A stretch of 64,000 nt of DNA from Streptomyces sp. NBC_01717 (GTDB lineage: Bacteria > Actinomycetota > Actinomycetes > Streptomycetales > Streptomycetaceae): contig NZ_CP109178.1 of NCBI RefSeq assembly GCF_036248255.1, forward strand, positions 248,001 through 312,000, written 5' to 3'. The notes under the pieces are model-generated. The model ran no database searches. It was not told the DNA's origin and worked only from the letters and a program-made list of their open reading frames with translations. Of the stretch, positions 8,315 to 17,560 are shown piece after piece. The position numbers were made by a program, and so were the translations under genes. The number at the start of each line of letters is the position of its first letter. The first letter of the stretch is position 1.

Positions 8315-9271
8315 CTAGCGGACGAGAGCTTCGGATACGGCCCACAGCCGGGCGGCGTTGTCCCGGTCCAGGGCGTACGGTGCCACACCGGCGATGGCAC
8401 CGGCTCGTTCGGTGACCGTCTGGGCCTGTGCGCAGTCCTCGAAGTAGCGGCCGGTGATGCCCTCAACGATCGGCGAGGCCGCCAGCAGGACCGAGGTCGC
8501 AGCACCCTGCTCGATGGTTTTCCCCGGAGGCAGCGCGAGTCCGGTCGTGTCCATGAAGCCGGCCAGTTGCTCCAGGTCCAGGTGCCGGGCCAGCGACGTG
8601 TCGGCGATGTTGCCCGGCATCAGCGCGTTGGCGGCGATGCCGTCGTCGGCCCACCGTTCGGCGGCCCCGACGGCGAACAGGACGTTGGCGGTCTTCGACT
8701 GCCCGTAGGAGGTCCAGGGGTCGTACGGGCGGAAACGGTAGTCCAGGTCGTCGAAGACGACTGGTGAGAAGAGGTGACCGATCGAGGCGACTGAGACGAT
8801 CCGCGCGCCGTCAGCCGCCGCGAGTGCCGGGCGCAGGCCGACGGCGAGCGCGAAGTGCCCCAGGTGATTGACGGAGAACTGCATTTCCCGGCCGTCAGGC
8901 GTGCGGGTGAGTTGGGGCAGGGCCATCACGCCCGCGTTGTTGACCAGGATGTGCAACGGGCCCGTCCAGTCGGCCACGAACGTCTCGACCGTCGACCGGT
9001 CGGCCAGGTCGAGCCGCCCTACCGTCAGCTGTCCCGACTTGGGCGGCAGTTCAGCCTCCAGGCGCGCCGCCACATGGTTTCCCGCGTCGGTGTTCCGTAC
9101 GGCCAGGGTGACGTCGGCGCCCGCGGCCGCGAGCGCCCGAGCCGTCTCCACCCCGATTCCGGAACTGGCTCCGGTCACCACGGCTCGACGGCCGTGCAAG
9201 TCCACGCCGTCGATCACTTCGGTGGCGGTAGTGGTTGCCCCGAACGTGTGGGGCGCATGGGGTACGGACAT
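8315..9271 (-). CDS. SDR-family NAD(P)-dependent oxidoreductase
   Basis: 318 residues; ATG 9271 with AGGAGATCC upstream. Classical-type SDR: TGASSGIGVETARALAA cofactor loop near residue 33, ILVNNAGVMA, SVASIGHLF with the catalytic Ser region, and YGQSKTANVLF giving the YxxxK pair. The length and the retinol-dehydrogenase/WW-oxidoreductase-like pattern (VNHLGHFAL) place it among broad-specificity carbonyl/alcohol oxidoreductases. It is the last of three same-strand genes with the metallo-hydrolase (gap about 120 bp) and aldo/keto reductase, all downstream of a promoter faced by a TetR gene. Confidence 0.88.
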   Translation of the reverse strand: MSVPHAPHTFGATTTATEVIDGVDLHGRRAVVTGASSGIGVETARALAAAGADVTLAVRNTDAGNHVAARLEAELPPKSGQLTVGRLDLADRSTVETFVADWTGPLHILVNNAGVMALPQLTRTPDGREMQFSVNHLGHFALAVGLRPALAAADGARIVSVASIGHLFSPVVFDDLDYRFRPYDPWTSYGQSKTANVLFAVGAAERWADDGIAANALMPGNIADTSLARHLDLEQLAGFMDTTGLALPPGKTIEQGAATSVLLAASPIVEGITGRYFEDCAQAQTVTERAGAIAGVAPYALDRDNAARLWAVSEALVR

Positions 9272-9391
9272 GTGGGGATCTCCTGACTTGAGGAACGTGA
9301 ATTTCAACGCGTGCGGCTCACTCGCCGAGCATGTGCGCCAACCCCGGACGGGTGGGGTTGCACGGTCCGGGTGGGTCGGGCCGCACCCGGA

Positions 9392-10297
9392 TCATGCATG
9401 TCCACTCGGGTCACCGGTGTGCGGCGAGCGGCCGAGAGGCGCCCAGGCGTAGGCGTCGCCCACCGATGTGACACGGCCGAACACACCGTCCGTGAAGTGC
9501 CCGGCGGCAAGCACGGTGTCCGGTCGTGCCAGCACACGGTCGCGCACGACTCGGGCTTGGTCCGGAGCGACATCGGAGGAGAACACCAAGGCGGGATCGC
9601 CGACCTGGGCCGGGGAGTGAAGGATGTCTCCCACGATGCACACCGATTCGGGGTTGGCCCCCGACGGGTCACGCACGACGATCGCCAGGTGCCCCGGGGT
9701 GTGTCCGGGCGTGGCCTCAACGGTCACACCGGGCGCGATGCTGTCACCGCTCTTGACGAACTCGACGATGCCGTCGAGTGGCTTGAGCACTGCCTCGGCG
9801 TCCGGTCCGCCCAGGGCCGCTGCGCTCGTCGACCAGTACTGCCACTCGTCCTCCGACATCAGGTGGCGTGCCCGGGGGAAGGTGAGGCCCGTGGGCGAGC
9901 CTGTCGCGGGAGCGTTCGGGAGCGGCGCGACATCGCTGGTCCAGCCGACATGATCGAGGTGCAGATGGGTGTACACGACCGTGTCGATGTCCTCAGCCGA
10001 CAAGCCCTCGTCGGCGAGGTTCTGGAGAAGTGAACCGCCCTTGAGCTGAGCGACGCCGGGCACGTCCACGTCGATCTTCCCGACGGCCAGGTCCACGAGG
10101 ACCCGGCGGTCACCCGCGCGAATGAGGAAGGAGCCGAACGAGAGCAGGAGTTGCCCGTCCTGGAGGTGGCCTGGGCGCGTCGTCCAGTCCACGCCAGGGA
10201 ACAGGACGTCGGGGTTGTGTACGCCGAAGCCGTCGGGGAGGTAGGTGATCGTCGTGTCGCCGATGGTGATGCAGGACCGTTTGGCCGGCTGAGGCAT
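9392..10297 (-). CDS. Metallo-beta-lactamase-fold hydrolase
   Basis: 301 residues from ATG 10297. The metal-binding signature THLHLDHVGW is at about 111-120, followed by a further His in TPGHTPGHLA and an Asp in IVGDILH, and the late His in LAAGHF, completing the dinuclear zinc site of the fold. Relatives include lactonases, hydroxyacylglutathione hydrolase-like enzymes and ring-cleaving hydrolases; the substrate cannot be told from sequence alone. Middle gene of the putative aldo/keto reductase - hydrolase - SDR operon, 77 bp after the reductase, suggesting a small catabolic or detoxification module. Confidence 0.88.
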   Translation of the reverse strand: MPQPAKRSCITIGDTTITYLPDGFGVHNPDVLFPGVDWTTRPGHLQDGQLLLSFGSFLIRAGDRRVLVDLAVGKIDVDVPGVAQLKGGSLLQNLADEGLSAEDIDTVVYTHLHLDHVGWTSDVAPLPNAPATGSPTGLTFPRARHLMSEDEWQYWSTSAAALGGPDAEAVLKPLDGIVEFVKSGDSIAPGVTVEATPGHTPGHLAIVVRDPSGANPESVCIVGDILHSPAQVGDPALVFSSDVAPDQARVVRDRVLARPDTVLAAGHFTDGVFGRVTSVGDAYAWAPLGRSPHTGDPSGHA

Positions 10298-10374
10298 GGC
10301 GGGGTCTTTCGAGGTTCAGGAACTGATGTTGTGTGTGGGACGGGGGTGTTCTGGCCCCCGGGGTCCGGCGGGTC

Positions 10375-11358
<984 letters not shown>

Positions 11359-11382
11359 GAAGTTCAGTTTCCTCTCTATAAC

Positions 11383-11440
11383 TAACTGGATAGATACAAA
11401 CTTAGCTTCTCTTTGACGGATGTCAATAACTGGATAGTTA
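11383..11440. promoter_or_regulatory. Two operator-like repeats for the TetR at 11459
   Basis: TAACTGGATAGTTA at 11427-11440 is a near-palindrome (TAACT-GGAT-AGTTA) and TAACTGGATAGATA at 11383-11396 repeats 12 of its 14 bases. The two copies are 44 bp apart, one near each divergent gene. This arrangement is typical of cooperative TetR binding that silences both the regulator and the oxidoreductase operon. Confidence 0.65.
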
Positions 11441-11458
11441 CTTGGTAGGGTGACCGGC

Positions 11459-12046
11459 ATGCCACGCGACTCCACCGCCACCAAGGCCCGGCTGCTTGAC
11501 GCCGCGTTCACCGAATTCGCCGCCTACGGCATCGCCGGCGCCCGGGTGGATCGGATCGCCGAGGCCGCGGCGGCGAACAAGCGGCTGATCTACGCCTACT
11601 TCGGCAACAAGGAGCAGTTGTTCGACGAGGTTCTGCGACGGGCGATGACGGCGGGGGCCGAGTCGGTACCGTTCGACGTCGATGACCTGCCCGGATACGC
11701 AGGCGCGATCTTCGACCACCTCGTCGCCCGGCCGGACCTCATGCGCCTGCGACTGTGGAAACTCCTGGAACGCCCGTCCGCCACCGGACTCGAACCGGAC
11801 ACTTTCCAGCACAAGACCGCCGAAGTGGCCCAGGCGCAACAGCGCGGCAGCCTCGCCCGGGACATGGGCCCCGAAGATCTGCTGACCATGGTCCTCGCCG
11901 CCGCCCAGGCGTGGTTCTGGGCCGCCGAAGGCGGCGACATGGACGGAGCCGGCCACCCCTGGTCGCCGGAGCGGCTGGCAGAGCATCGCGCGGCGGTCGT
12001 GGAGGCCGCCCGTCGGCTAGGCGAACCGAAGACGGCGCGCTCTTAA
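11459..12046 (+). CDS. TetR-family regulator
   Basis: 195 residues from ATG 11459 (GTG 11450 is also in frame). [52 protein letters not shown], a standard TetR DNA-binding domain. The C-terminal part ([22 protein letters not shown]) corresponds to a TetR_C ligand-binding domain. It is divergent from the aldo/keto reductase operon with two TAACTGGATAG sites between, so it is the likely local repressor. Confidence 0.88.
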   Translation: MPRDSTATKARLLDAAFTEFAAYGIAGARVDRIAEAAAANKRLIYAYFGNKEQLFDEVLRRAMTAGAESVPFDVDDLPGYAGAIFDHLVARPDLMRLRLWKLLERPSATGLEPDTFQHKTAEVAQAQQRGSLARDMGPEDLLTMVLAAAQAWFWAAEGGDMDGAGHPWSPERLAEHRAAVVEAARRLGEPKTARS

Positions 12047-12261
12047 CGGCCCCAGAAAGCGCGGTCAACCGGTTCCGGCACCCACCGGGGCGGTTTGCTC
12101 GGAGCCAAAACCGTGGCAGCTCAGGCCCTCGTGCGGGCGCGGACTTGCTGTGGGTCCGCCCACGGGCCGATGCGACACCTACCGACACTCCGGCAGAGCG
12201 AAGATCAACTCCTCATGGCAGGCGCCCAGCAACCGGGCGCAGATCTGTAGAACGTTTTCGC

Positions 12262-12725
12262 TCACGAGGCTGCGCTGTCCGCTCGGCGGAGAGACGGAGA
12301 ACCGAACCCAGGCCGACAGCGGCCGTCACCATCAGGACGCAGGCGCACGTGACCAAGGCGGCGACTGGTCCCTTGAAGCGGGCCGGGGGGGCCCGCCCAT
12401 GCCATCACCAGACCACAGGCCGCTGTGACGCCCTGTCGTCGGAGGCGACCGAAGCGCACTACCGAGAGCGCGACCAGCAGAACGCTCCCACTCCGTCCAC
12501 CCACGATCAGTCCCGCGAAGGTCGCACGCCGTGCCGAGAGCGACAGAAGAGCGGAATCAGAAGTGACGTGATGGGGAGAAGGAATCCCGCGGCAGCCGCA
12601 GTGAGCATCAGCGTGGGACGCAGCACGGGGTGGCGCAGAGCGATTCTGATGCCATCGGCGATCTGCTCGAGGATGTTCTGCCGGGAAGACGGAGAGTCCA
12701 CGCTGATGGCCGACCGGATGGCGAT
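12262..12725 (-). pseudogene. C-terminal half of an MFS transporter, frameshifted
   Basis: Minus-strand pieces SRQNILEQIADGIRIALRHPVLRP (the typical loop before TM7 in drug-type MFS exporters), LMLTAAAAGFLLPITSLLIPLF (TM7), then in another frame LIVGGRSGSVLLVALSVVRFGR and GVTAACGLVMAWAG (following helices). The N-terminal six helices are missing, a frameshift separates the remaining blocks, and a response-regulator stub on the other strand begins within 60 bp of the truncated end. Evidently a deletion joined two unrelated loci. Confidence 0.65.
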
Positions 12726-12778
12726 GAGGACCCACAGGACGAGTGCGCTTGTGCGGGCGTCTGGAGCGGGGGCGGGTT

Positions 12779-12895
12779 ATGCGGATCCTGATTGCTGAGA
12801 AAGAACCGTTCCTCGCGCGGACCCTGGCCGCTGGGCTGCGCCAGCAGTCCCTGGCGGTGGACATGGCCACGGACGGGGCGCAGTCAGCGGCGCAG
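12779..12895 (+). pseudogene. N-terminal stub of an OmpR-type response regulator
   Basis: ATG 12779 begins RILIAEKEPFLARTLAAGLR, matching beta-1, the acidic pocket region and alpha-1 of a receiver domain, although one of the usual acidic residues is Lys (AEKEP instead of AEDEP). Similarity ends by about residue 40, before the phosphorylated Asp. The receiver and DNA-binding domains are gone. No cognate kinase nearby. Confidence 0.6.
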
Positions 12896-13128
12896 GGATT
12901 TTCCGCCTCCACTCGTATCAACAGCGCCTCACGGCGTAAGCCGGCGTCCTTCCAGAGTAGTTGGGTCGTTCCGGTGCATCCGATCGCTCGTGTCAGCGTT
13001 CGAGATTCCGCTCGAACCGGTGGTGCGCGTACTGCTCGGTGTTGAAAGCCTCGACCTCTACGAAACCCGCGGCCCATCCGCAGATGACCGGCGTGGAGTG
13101 CAGCGAGAGCGCGGCGATGCCCCCCGTA

Positions 13129-13156
13129 GGGCGACCCACTCTCCTGTGGGTCGCCC
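13129..13156. terminator. Perfect 11-bp hairpin
   Basis: GGGCGACCCAC (13129-13139) and GTGGGTCGCCC (13146-13156) are perfect reverse complements around a 6-base loop. It sits about 80 bp past the end of the hydrolase fragment on the minus strand and likely served as its terminator. Confidence 0.7.
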
Positions 13157-13235
13157 AATGCTTACCGACCGGCACGCAGGTACCGCCCCCAGTGAGGATC
13201 CACCACGCTCGAGGAGGTGCGGCTGCTGGAGAGAA

Positions 13236-14040
13236 CTACTTCTGCAGGAAGGACTGCAGTATGGCCGTCACTTCCTGCGGCTTCTCCTCGGTCACCCAGT
13301 GACCCGAACCCTTCAGGACCCGGCCGTCGACGTTCACGGCATAGTCACGCCATTGGTCGGCGATCTTGCCACCGAACGATGCCTGTCCGCCGATCGCCAG
13401 GACGGGCATCTTCAGTTTGCCTGCGGCCAGGAACTTCTTGTTCTGCTGGACGTCTTCGCGGAGCTGGCGGTACATGCTCATCCAGGCCGTCGTACGGCCG
13501 GGCTGCTTCAGGTAGTGGGCGTAGAAGTCGTAGTCAGCCGGGCTGAACGCGGACTTGTTGGCCAGAAGCTCCCCGCTGAAGCCCTGAACAAAGGGACGCT
13601 CGTGACCGGCGATGAGCTGCTCGGCGAGAGGTAGCTGGAACAGGCCGAAGTGCCACATCGACGGGGTTTTCGGGTTGGCCTCCAGAGCCGGGAAGGTGTA
13701 GAGGCTGTCGTCCGGGATGGGAGCTTCCATCACGGCCATGCGGCGCACCTCCGACGGCCACTGCGCCGCGTAGGCGTAGCTGACCCACAGACCGACGTCG
13801 TGGCCGACGATCTGGACGCCGTTGTTCAGCTTCAGCTGCTTCAGCAGCTGATGCACGTCCGCAGCCATCTGCGCCTTCTCGTAACCGCTCTTGGTGACCT
13901 CGGAGTTGCCGGCGCCGCGCAGGTCGACGGCGATCACGGTGTGGGTCTTGGAGAGCGGGCCCATCTGATGCCGCCACTCGGCCCACGTCTGAGGGAACCC
14001 GTGGATCAGCACCACCGGTGAACCTTTGCCGCCTTGCAGT
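13236..14040 (-). pseudogene. Alpha/beta hydrolase (epoxide-hydrolase-like), 5' end replaced by an IS5 remnant
   Basis: The body is intact: SPVVLIHGFPQTWAEWR (oxyanion HGFP motif), VIAVDLRGAGNS, IVGHDVGLWVSY with the nucleophile Asp in GHDVG as in epoxide hydrolases and haloalkane dehalogenases, and the late His in GSGHWVTEEKP. What should precede SPVVLIHG (start codon, probable signal peptide and first strand) is missing: at about 14037-14040 the sequence switches into transposase sequence read on the same strand. The frame happens to stay open into the transposon as far as 14120, so a chimeric product is possible but would lack the native start. Confidence 0.8.
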
Positions 14041-14420
14041 AGTTGGCCGGGTGTCGCTCGTATCGGTGGTTGAGTCTGCGGTAGCCGGTGAGCCAGGACA
14101 TGGTCCGCTCGATGACCCATCGGCGGCGCCCTAATCGTTCACTGGATTCGGTGCCCTTGCAGGCAATCCGGACTCCGATGCGCTTGCCCCATAACCATTT
14201 CCGCAGGTGAGGGACGTCGTACGCCTTGTCCGCATGGAGACGTTGGTGCTTGGATTCGGCTGCAACGACCAAATGCCCTCGCCGCTTCGGATCGAACGCC
14301 CGGATGTCTTTGACCGCCTTCGCCGTAGGCGCTTGAGGCAATACCTCCCGCTCGAACGTCTGGGCGGGAAGGTCGGTACTGCCGGTGGGAAATCCCGTGG
14401 CCGTCGGCATCCGGCGACGA
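14037..14420 (-). pseudogene. IS5-family transposase C-terminal remnant
   Basis: Reads KRRGHLVVAAESKHQRLHADKAYDV, LRKWLWGKRIGVRIACKG and RRRWVIERTMSWLTGYRRL, then RYERHPANY, the classic C-terminal DDE part (Asp in ADKAYD, Glu in VIERT) of Streptomyces IS5-type transposases. Both ends are lost: after HPANY the sequence becomes the alpha/beta hydrolase, and upstream of about 14420 similarity fades. It marks a past insertion into the hydrolase gene followed by deletion. Confidence 0.75.
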
Positions 14421-14491
14421 CCCGTTCCCAGGGCGATGCGGAGGCAGCCAGGTGCGAGCGCCGGTCGCCGGGTCATCTGCCTGAGGGGGTG

Positions 14492-16018
14492 TCACCCCGC
14501 TGGTGCGCCCGGCGGGGAACCCGGCTTCTTATCGTCGGCTCCGCCCCGCGGAGCGCGGTCCTGTGACGTGACCGCCGAAAGCGGCACAGCGATCTGTTCC
14601 AGCGACTTCTGTTCTGCCGCCACCGCGAAGAAGACGGCCACCAGGCCCGCGATCACCATCAACGCCGCCCCCACACAGAACGCGAGAGCGGCGTCCCCGA
14701 CGACTCCGCTCTGCGTCAGGCCCGCGAAAAGCAGAGGGCCGGAGATGCCACCGGCCGCCGTCCCGATCGCGTAGAAGAAAGCGATCGCCATGGCTCGTGT
14801 CTCCATCGGGAAGATCTCACTGACCGTGAGGTAGGCCGAACTCGCACCCGCCGACGCGAAGAAGAGTACGACGCACCAGCACAGCGTCATCGTGACGGCA
14901 TCGAGCCGTCCGGCATCGAACAGCCAGGCAGTGAGGAACAGCAGAACTCCGGAAAGGATGTAGGTCCCCGCGATCATCGGCCGGCGGCCCCAGGTGTCAA
15001 AGAGACGGCCCAGGAACAGGGGGCCCAGAAAGTTGCAGAACGCGATGGCGGCAAAGAAGTAGCCGGTCGTTCCGGTGGAGACGTCGAAGAACGTGACCAG
15101 TATCGAGCCGAAGCCGAAAGTGATCGCGTTGTAGAGGAACGCCTGTCCGACGAAGAGCGCGAAACCGAGCGTCGCACGCTTGGGATAGTCACGGAAGACG
15201 GTCTTCCCGATCTCGATGAAACCGACGCTGCGTCGCTGTTCGACAGTGATCTCGCTCTCCGCCTCGGGAAGCGGGCGGCCCGACTCCTCCTCGATCTCCC
15301 TCTCCACCTCGTCGACGAGCTTCTCCGCTCCCTCGGCCTGTCCGTGGATGAACATCCACCTCGGGCTTTCCGGCACATGACGGCGTACCAGAAGAATGAC
15401 CAGGCCCAGAACGACCCCGAGGGCGAAGGTCAACCGCCAGCCGACATCCTTGGGGAAGATACCGGTATCGAGTGCGAGGACCGACAGGAGAGCACCACCC
15501 ATCGCACCCAGCCAGTAACTGCCATTGATGATCAGGTCGACGCGGCCCCGGAACCTGCTGGGGATCAGCTCGTCGATGGCGGAGTTGATGGCCGCGTACT
15601 CTCCACCGATACCGAACCCGGTCAGGAATCGGAAGAGGAAGAACCACCAGACGGAGAAGGACACGGCGGTGAGCGCGGTCGCCGCGAGGTAGACGGTGAG
15701 AGTGATCAGGAAGAGCTTCTTACGGCCATAACGGTCCGTGAGCCAGCCGAAGAAGAGAGCGCCGGAGCAGGCGCCCGCCACATAGAGCGCTGCCGCGACG
15801 CCCGTGACCTGAGCGCTGCTGATCGGCAGGCCACTGCCGGCCTCGGAGAGCCGGCCGGCGATGTTCCCGACGACCGTAACTTCCAGGCCGTCGAGGATCC
15901 AAACTGTGCCCAGGCCGATCACGATCATCCAGTGCCATCGCGACCACGGCAGGCGGTCCAGCCTCGCGGGCACCTGTGTCGTGACCCTTCCGGTGACTGC
16001 TTCCCCGCCTCGACTCAT
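14492..16018 (-). CDS. MFS transporter (sugar/organic-acid porter type)
   Basis: 508 residues; ATG 16018 chosen for its AGGAGG upstream. Twelve predicted helices with VWILDGLEVTVVGNIAG (TM1 motif with the Asp seen in metabolite:H+ symporters), the loop 2-3 signature GWLTDRYGRKK near residue 80, RFLTGFGIGGEYAAINSAI in TM4, a charged central loop (residues about 215-260, rich in Glu), and GRLFDTWGRRP as the loop 8-9 repeat. The C-terminus is hydrophilic and Pro/Gly-rich. The GIGGEY motif and long central loop suggest an organic-acid or sugar substrate rather than drugs. It stands alone, tail to tail with the IS5 remnant; no regulator is evident. Confidence 0.88.
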   Translation of the reverse strand: MSRGGEAVTGRVTTQVPARLDRLPWSRWHWMIVIGLGTVWILDGLEVTVVGNIAGRLSEAGSGLPISSAQVTGVAAALYVAGACSGALFFGWLTDRYGRKKLFLITLTVYLAATALTAVSFSVWWFFLFRFLTGFGIGGEYAAINSAIDELIPSRFRGRVDLIINGSYWLGAMGGALLSVLALDTGIFPKDVGWRLTFALGVVLGLVILLVRRHVPESPRWMFIHGQAEGAEKLVDEVEREIEEESGRPLPEAESEITVEQRRSVGFIEIGKTVFRDYPKRATLGFALFVGQAFLYNAITFGFGSILVTFFDVSTGTTGYFFAAIAFCNFLGPLFLGRLFDTWGRRPMIAGTYILSGVLLFLTAWLFDAGRLDAVTMTLCWCVVLFFASAGASSAYLTVSEIFPMETRAMAIAFFYAIGTAAGGISGPLLFAGLTQSGVVGDAALAFCVGAALMVIAGLVAVFFAVAAEQKSLEQIAVPLSAVTSQDRAPRGGADDKKPGSPPGAPAG

Positions 16019-16653
16019 AGGACTCTGCCTCCTGACAGGGCAGCTTGCGTCGCCGCCCTTGGCACTGACGCCGGGTACCCCGGGTCCAAACGGATAAACA
16101 GCACCACGAAGCAACGCCGTCCCAGGGAGGCGCGCCGGTCAACCCGGCAAGGACCACACCCGACCAGGTCCTGTCATGAGCGACCTAGGGACTCTCGTTT
16201 GGAGAGTGCCGGGCTCGCGGGGTCTGGCACGCTCATCCGCCGCGTTGTCATCAGTCGCCGCCGCTCCGCGTGGGCTCCGTCCTCCGCTCTGCAGCTACAC
16301 GCCTCACCACCCAATTGGCTCACGGACTCCGGACCGAAGACGCAATCGAACCGCTTGGGCGGAGCCGCCGATGTCGGCCCACGGCCCGATCGCCTCAGGG
16401 CCTGTCACCCGCCCGACCCGTCCCGGGGTGCGCCCACGTCCGACACGATTCCCCGTCCTCACCGGAACGCACTGTCCGTTGCCCATCACAAGGGCGCGCG
16501 GAAGCTCAAGAGGGCGCAGGTACGGGGGCCATGCTCTGCGGGGCCGTACACACCTCAAGATGCCACTGTGCCTGGACGTAACTAGCGTCGAAGCCGAGAC
16601 GAGGATCTCCGGTCCCACTTCATGGCTTCGGACCAAGAACAGCCGGAGAACCG
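16019..16653. other. Intergenic stretch without recognised gene
   Basis: Between the MFS start and the lipoprotein start lie about 630 bases. Several open frames run through it on both strands but none shows a ribosome-binding site with a recognisable protein. The codon-position GC pattern looks random by eye. It probably holds the MFS promoter near 16020-16100 and unrecognisable debris. Confidence 0.4.
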
Positions 16654-17010
16654 ATGGACTACCCGCTCAAACGGTGTCGTACGGCCCTGATCGCCGCCTG
16701 CCTGGCCGTTGTGACTGCAGGGTGCGCCTCCACACCCACCGCCCCCACGGCCCCCGCTGCGCCTGCCGCGCCCGCGGTACCCAGCCGGCGGTCGGAGGCG
16801 CAGGCCGCCAAGGACCAGACAACCGCCCCACCACACGCCACCTTCGCCGCCCCGCATGGTCTGCCCGTCACCGTGAAGGAGATCGGACCCGCTGAGCAGC
16901 CGGTCGACCTGCAGGTCGCAACGCTGTTCAACCAGGCATCCGAGCAGGCGTTCGTCGAGTTCCCTGGCAAGTCCTTCTGTTCAAATCCTCTGACGGTTCT
17001 GGCTCCCTAG
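16654..17010 (+). CDS. Lipoprotein with Pro/Ala linker, C-terminus replaced by repeat DNA
   Basis: 118 residues, ATG 16654 behind GGAGAA. Signal peptide ALIAACLAVVTAGC with lipobox Cys at 24, then a low-complexity Thr/Pro/Ala linker, then a segment TVKEIGPAEQPVDLQVATLFNQASEQAF that seems to begin a folded domain. From 16964 the coding sequence runs into the 216-bp repeat, so the last 16 residues belong to the repeat, not the protein. It is therefore a truncated lipoprotein whose function cannot be deduced. Confidence 0.65.
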   Translation: MDYPLKRCRTALIAACLAVVTAGCASTPTAPTAPAAPAAPAVPSRRSEAQAAKDQTTAPPHATFAAPHGLPVTVKEIGPAEQPVDLQVATLFNQASEQAFVEFPGKSFCSNPLTVLAP

Positions 17011-17179
17011 TCAGAGGTCGCGGCATCGCAGCCGAGCCTTCGCCTGGGTCGTCCCCTCTGTCAGGTTGTCGTTTTGGGGAACGGGACGATGTTGTCGGAG
17101 GTCGGTCCGTGTTCTGCTGGCCTGTCGCTTGCCTGGGTGAGGACGGCGTCGGCGAGGGTGAGCCTGGTGACCAGTTGGC
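16964..17179. repeat. 216-bp direct repeat, copy 1
   Basis: Identical to 18962-19177 at 214 of 216 positions by eye, same orientation, about 2.0 kb apart. It starts CTGGCAAGTCCTTCTGTTC, contains a perfect 8-bp hairpin (CCTCTGAC at 16987-16994 with GTCAGAGG at 17010-17017), and carries the last 40 or so codons of a minus-strand ORF ending in NIVPFPKTTT. In this copy the ORF continues past the repeat boundary at 17179. The repeat interrupts the lipoprotein gene on its left. Confidence 0.9.
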
Positions 17180-17504
17180 GAAGCTCCTGAATCTCGGCTT
17201 TCTGGTTGGCGACGGTCTGCTTGAGCTTGGTGACGGTTCCCGGAGTCGCTTTTCGGATTCCGGGGTCTGCCGGGTTTCTGGGATCGTCGGGGATGCGCTG
17301 GCCGGACAACTTCTGCGCCTCAGCCTCAAGGAGCGCTCCCGGCAAGCTGACGTGGCAAGAGACGCTGGATGGCTTTGGCGTCATGACCGCCCTCCGCACA
17401 TCGGACGGCGAGCAGGTCAGCTCCACCACGTCCATGGCCGCGAGGTCCAGTGCCCGCGCCGTGGCACAGAATTCTTCCGGCGCCGCCGCGCTCAACACCC
17501 GCAT
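17061..17504 (-). CDS. Unrecognised ORF ending in the 216-bp repeat
   Basis: About 147 residues from ATG 17504. The C-terminal half has coiled-coil character (TVTKLKQTVANQKAEIQELRQLVTRLTLADAVL) and ends NIVPFPKTTT. The first half has no recognised domain and might be a join of unrelated sequence. The coiled-coil tail resembles accessory proteins encoded beside tyrosine recombinases in some actinomycete transposons, but no recombinase is present here; that link is a guess. The last codons are duplicated in the second repeat copy at 18962-19177. Confidence 0.4.
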   Translation of the reverse strand: MRVLSAAAPEEFCATARALDLAAMDVVELTCSPSDVRRAVMTPKPSSVSCHVSLPGALLEAEAQKLSGQRIPDDPRNPADPGIRKATPGTVTKLKQTVANQKAEIQELRQLVTRLTLADAVLTQASDRPAEHGPTSDNIVPFPKTTT

Positions 17505-17560
17505 CGGTGACAGCTGTTGACCCGGAATCGTCGAAGCAGGCCAGCCGTTCCTCGTCTGAG

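Noticed and set aside
16964..17020. Possible tRNA gene, because of a GTTCAAATCC T-loop-like motif in the 216-bp repeat
   Set aside because: The flanking bases do not form a T stem (CTTCT against CCTCT) and no acceptor or anticodon arm can be drawn.
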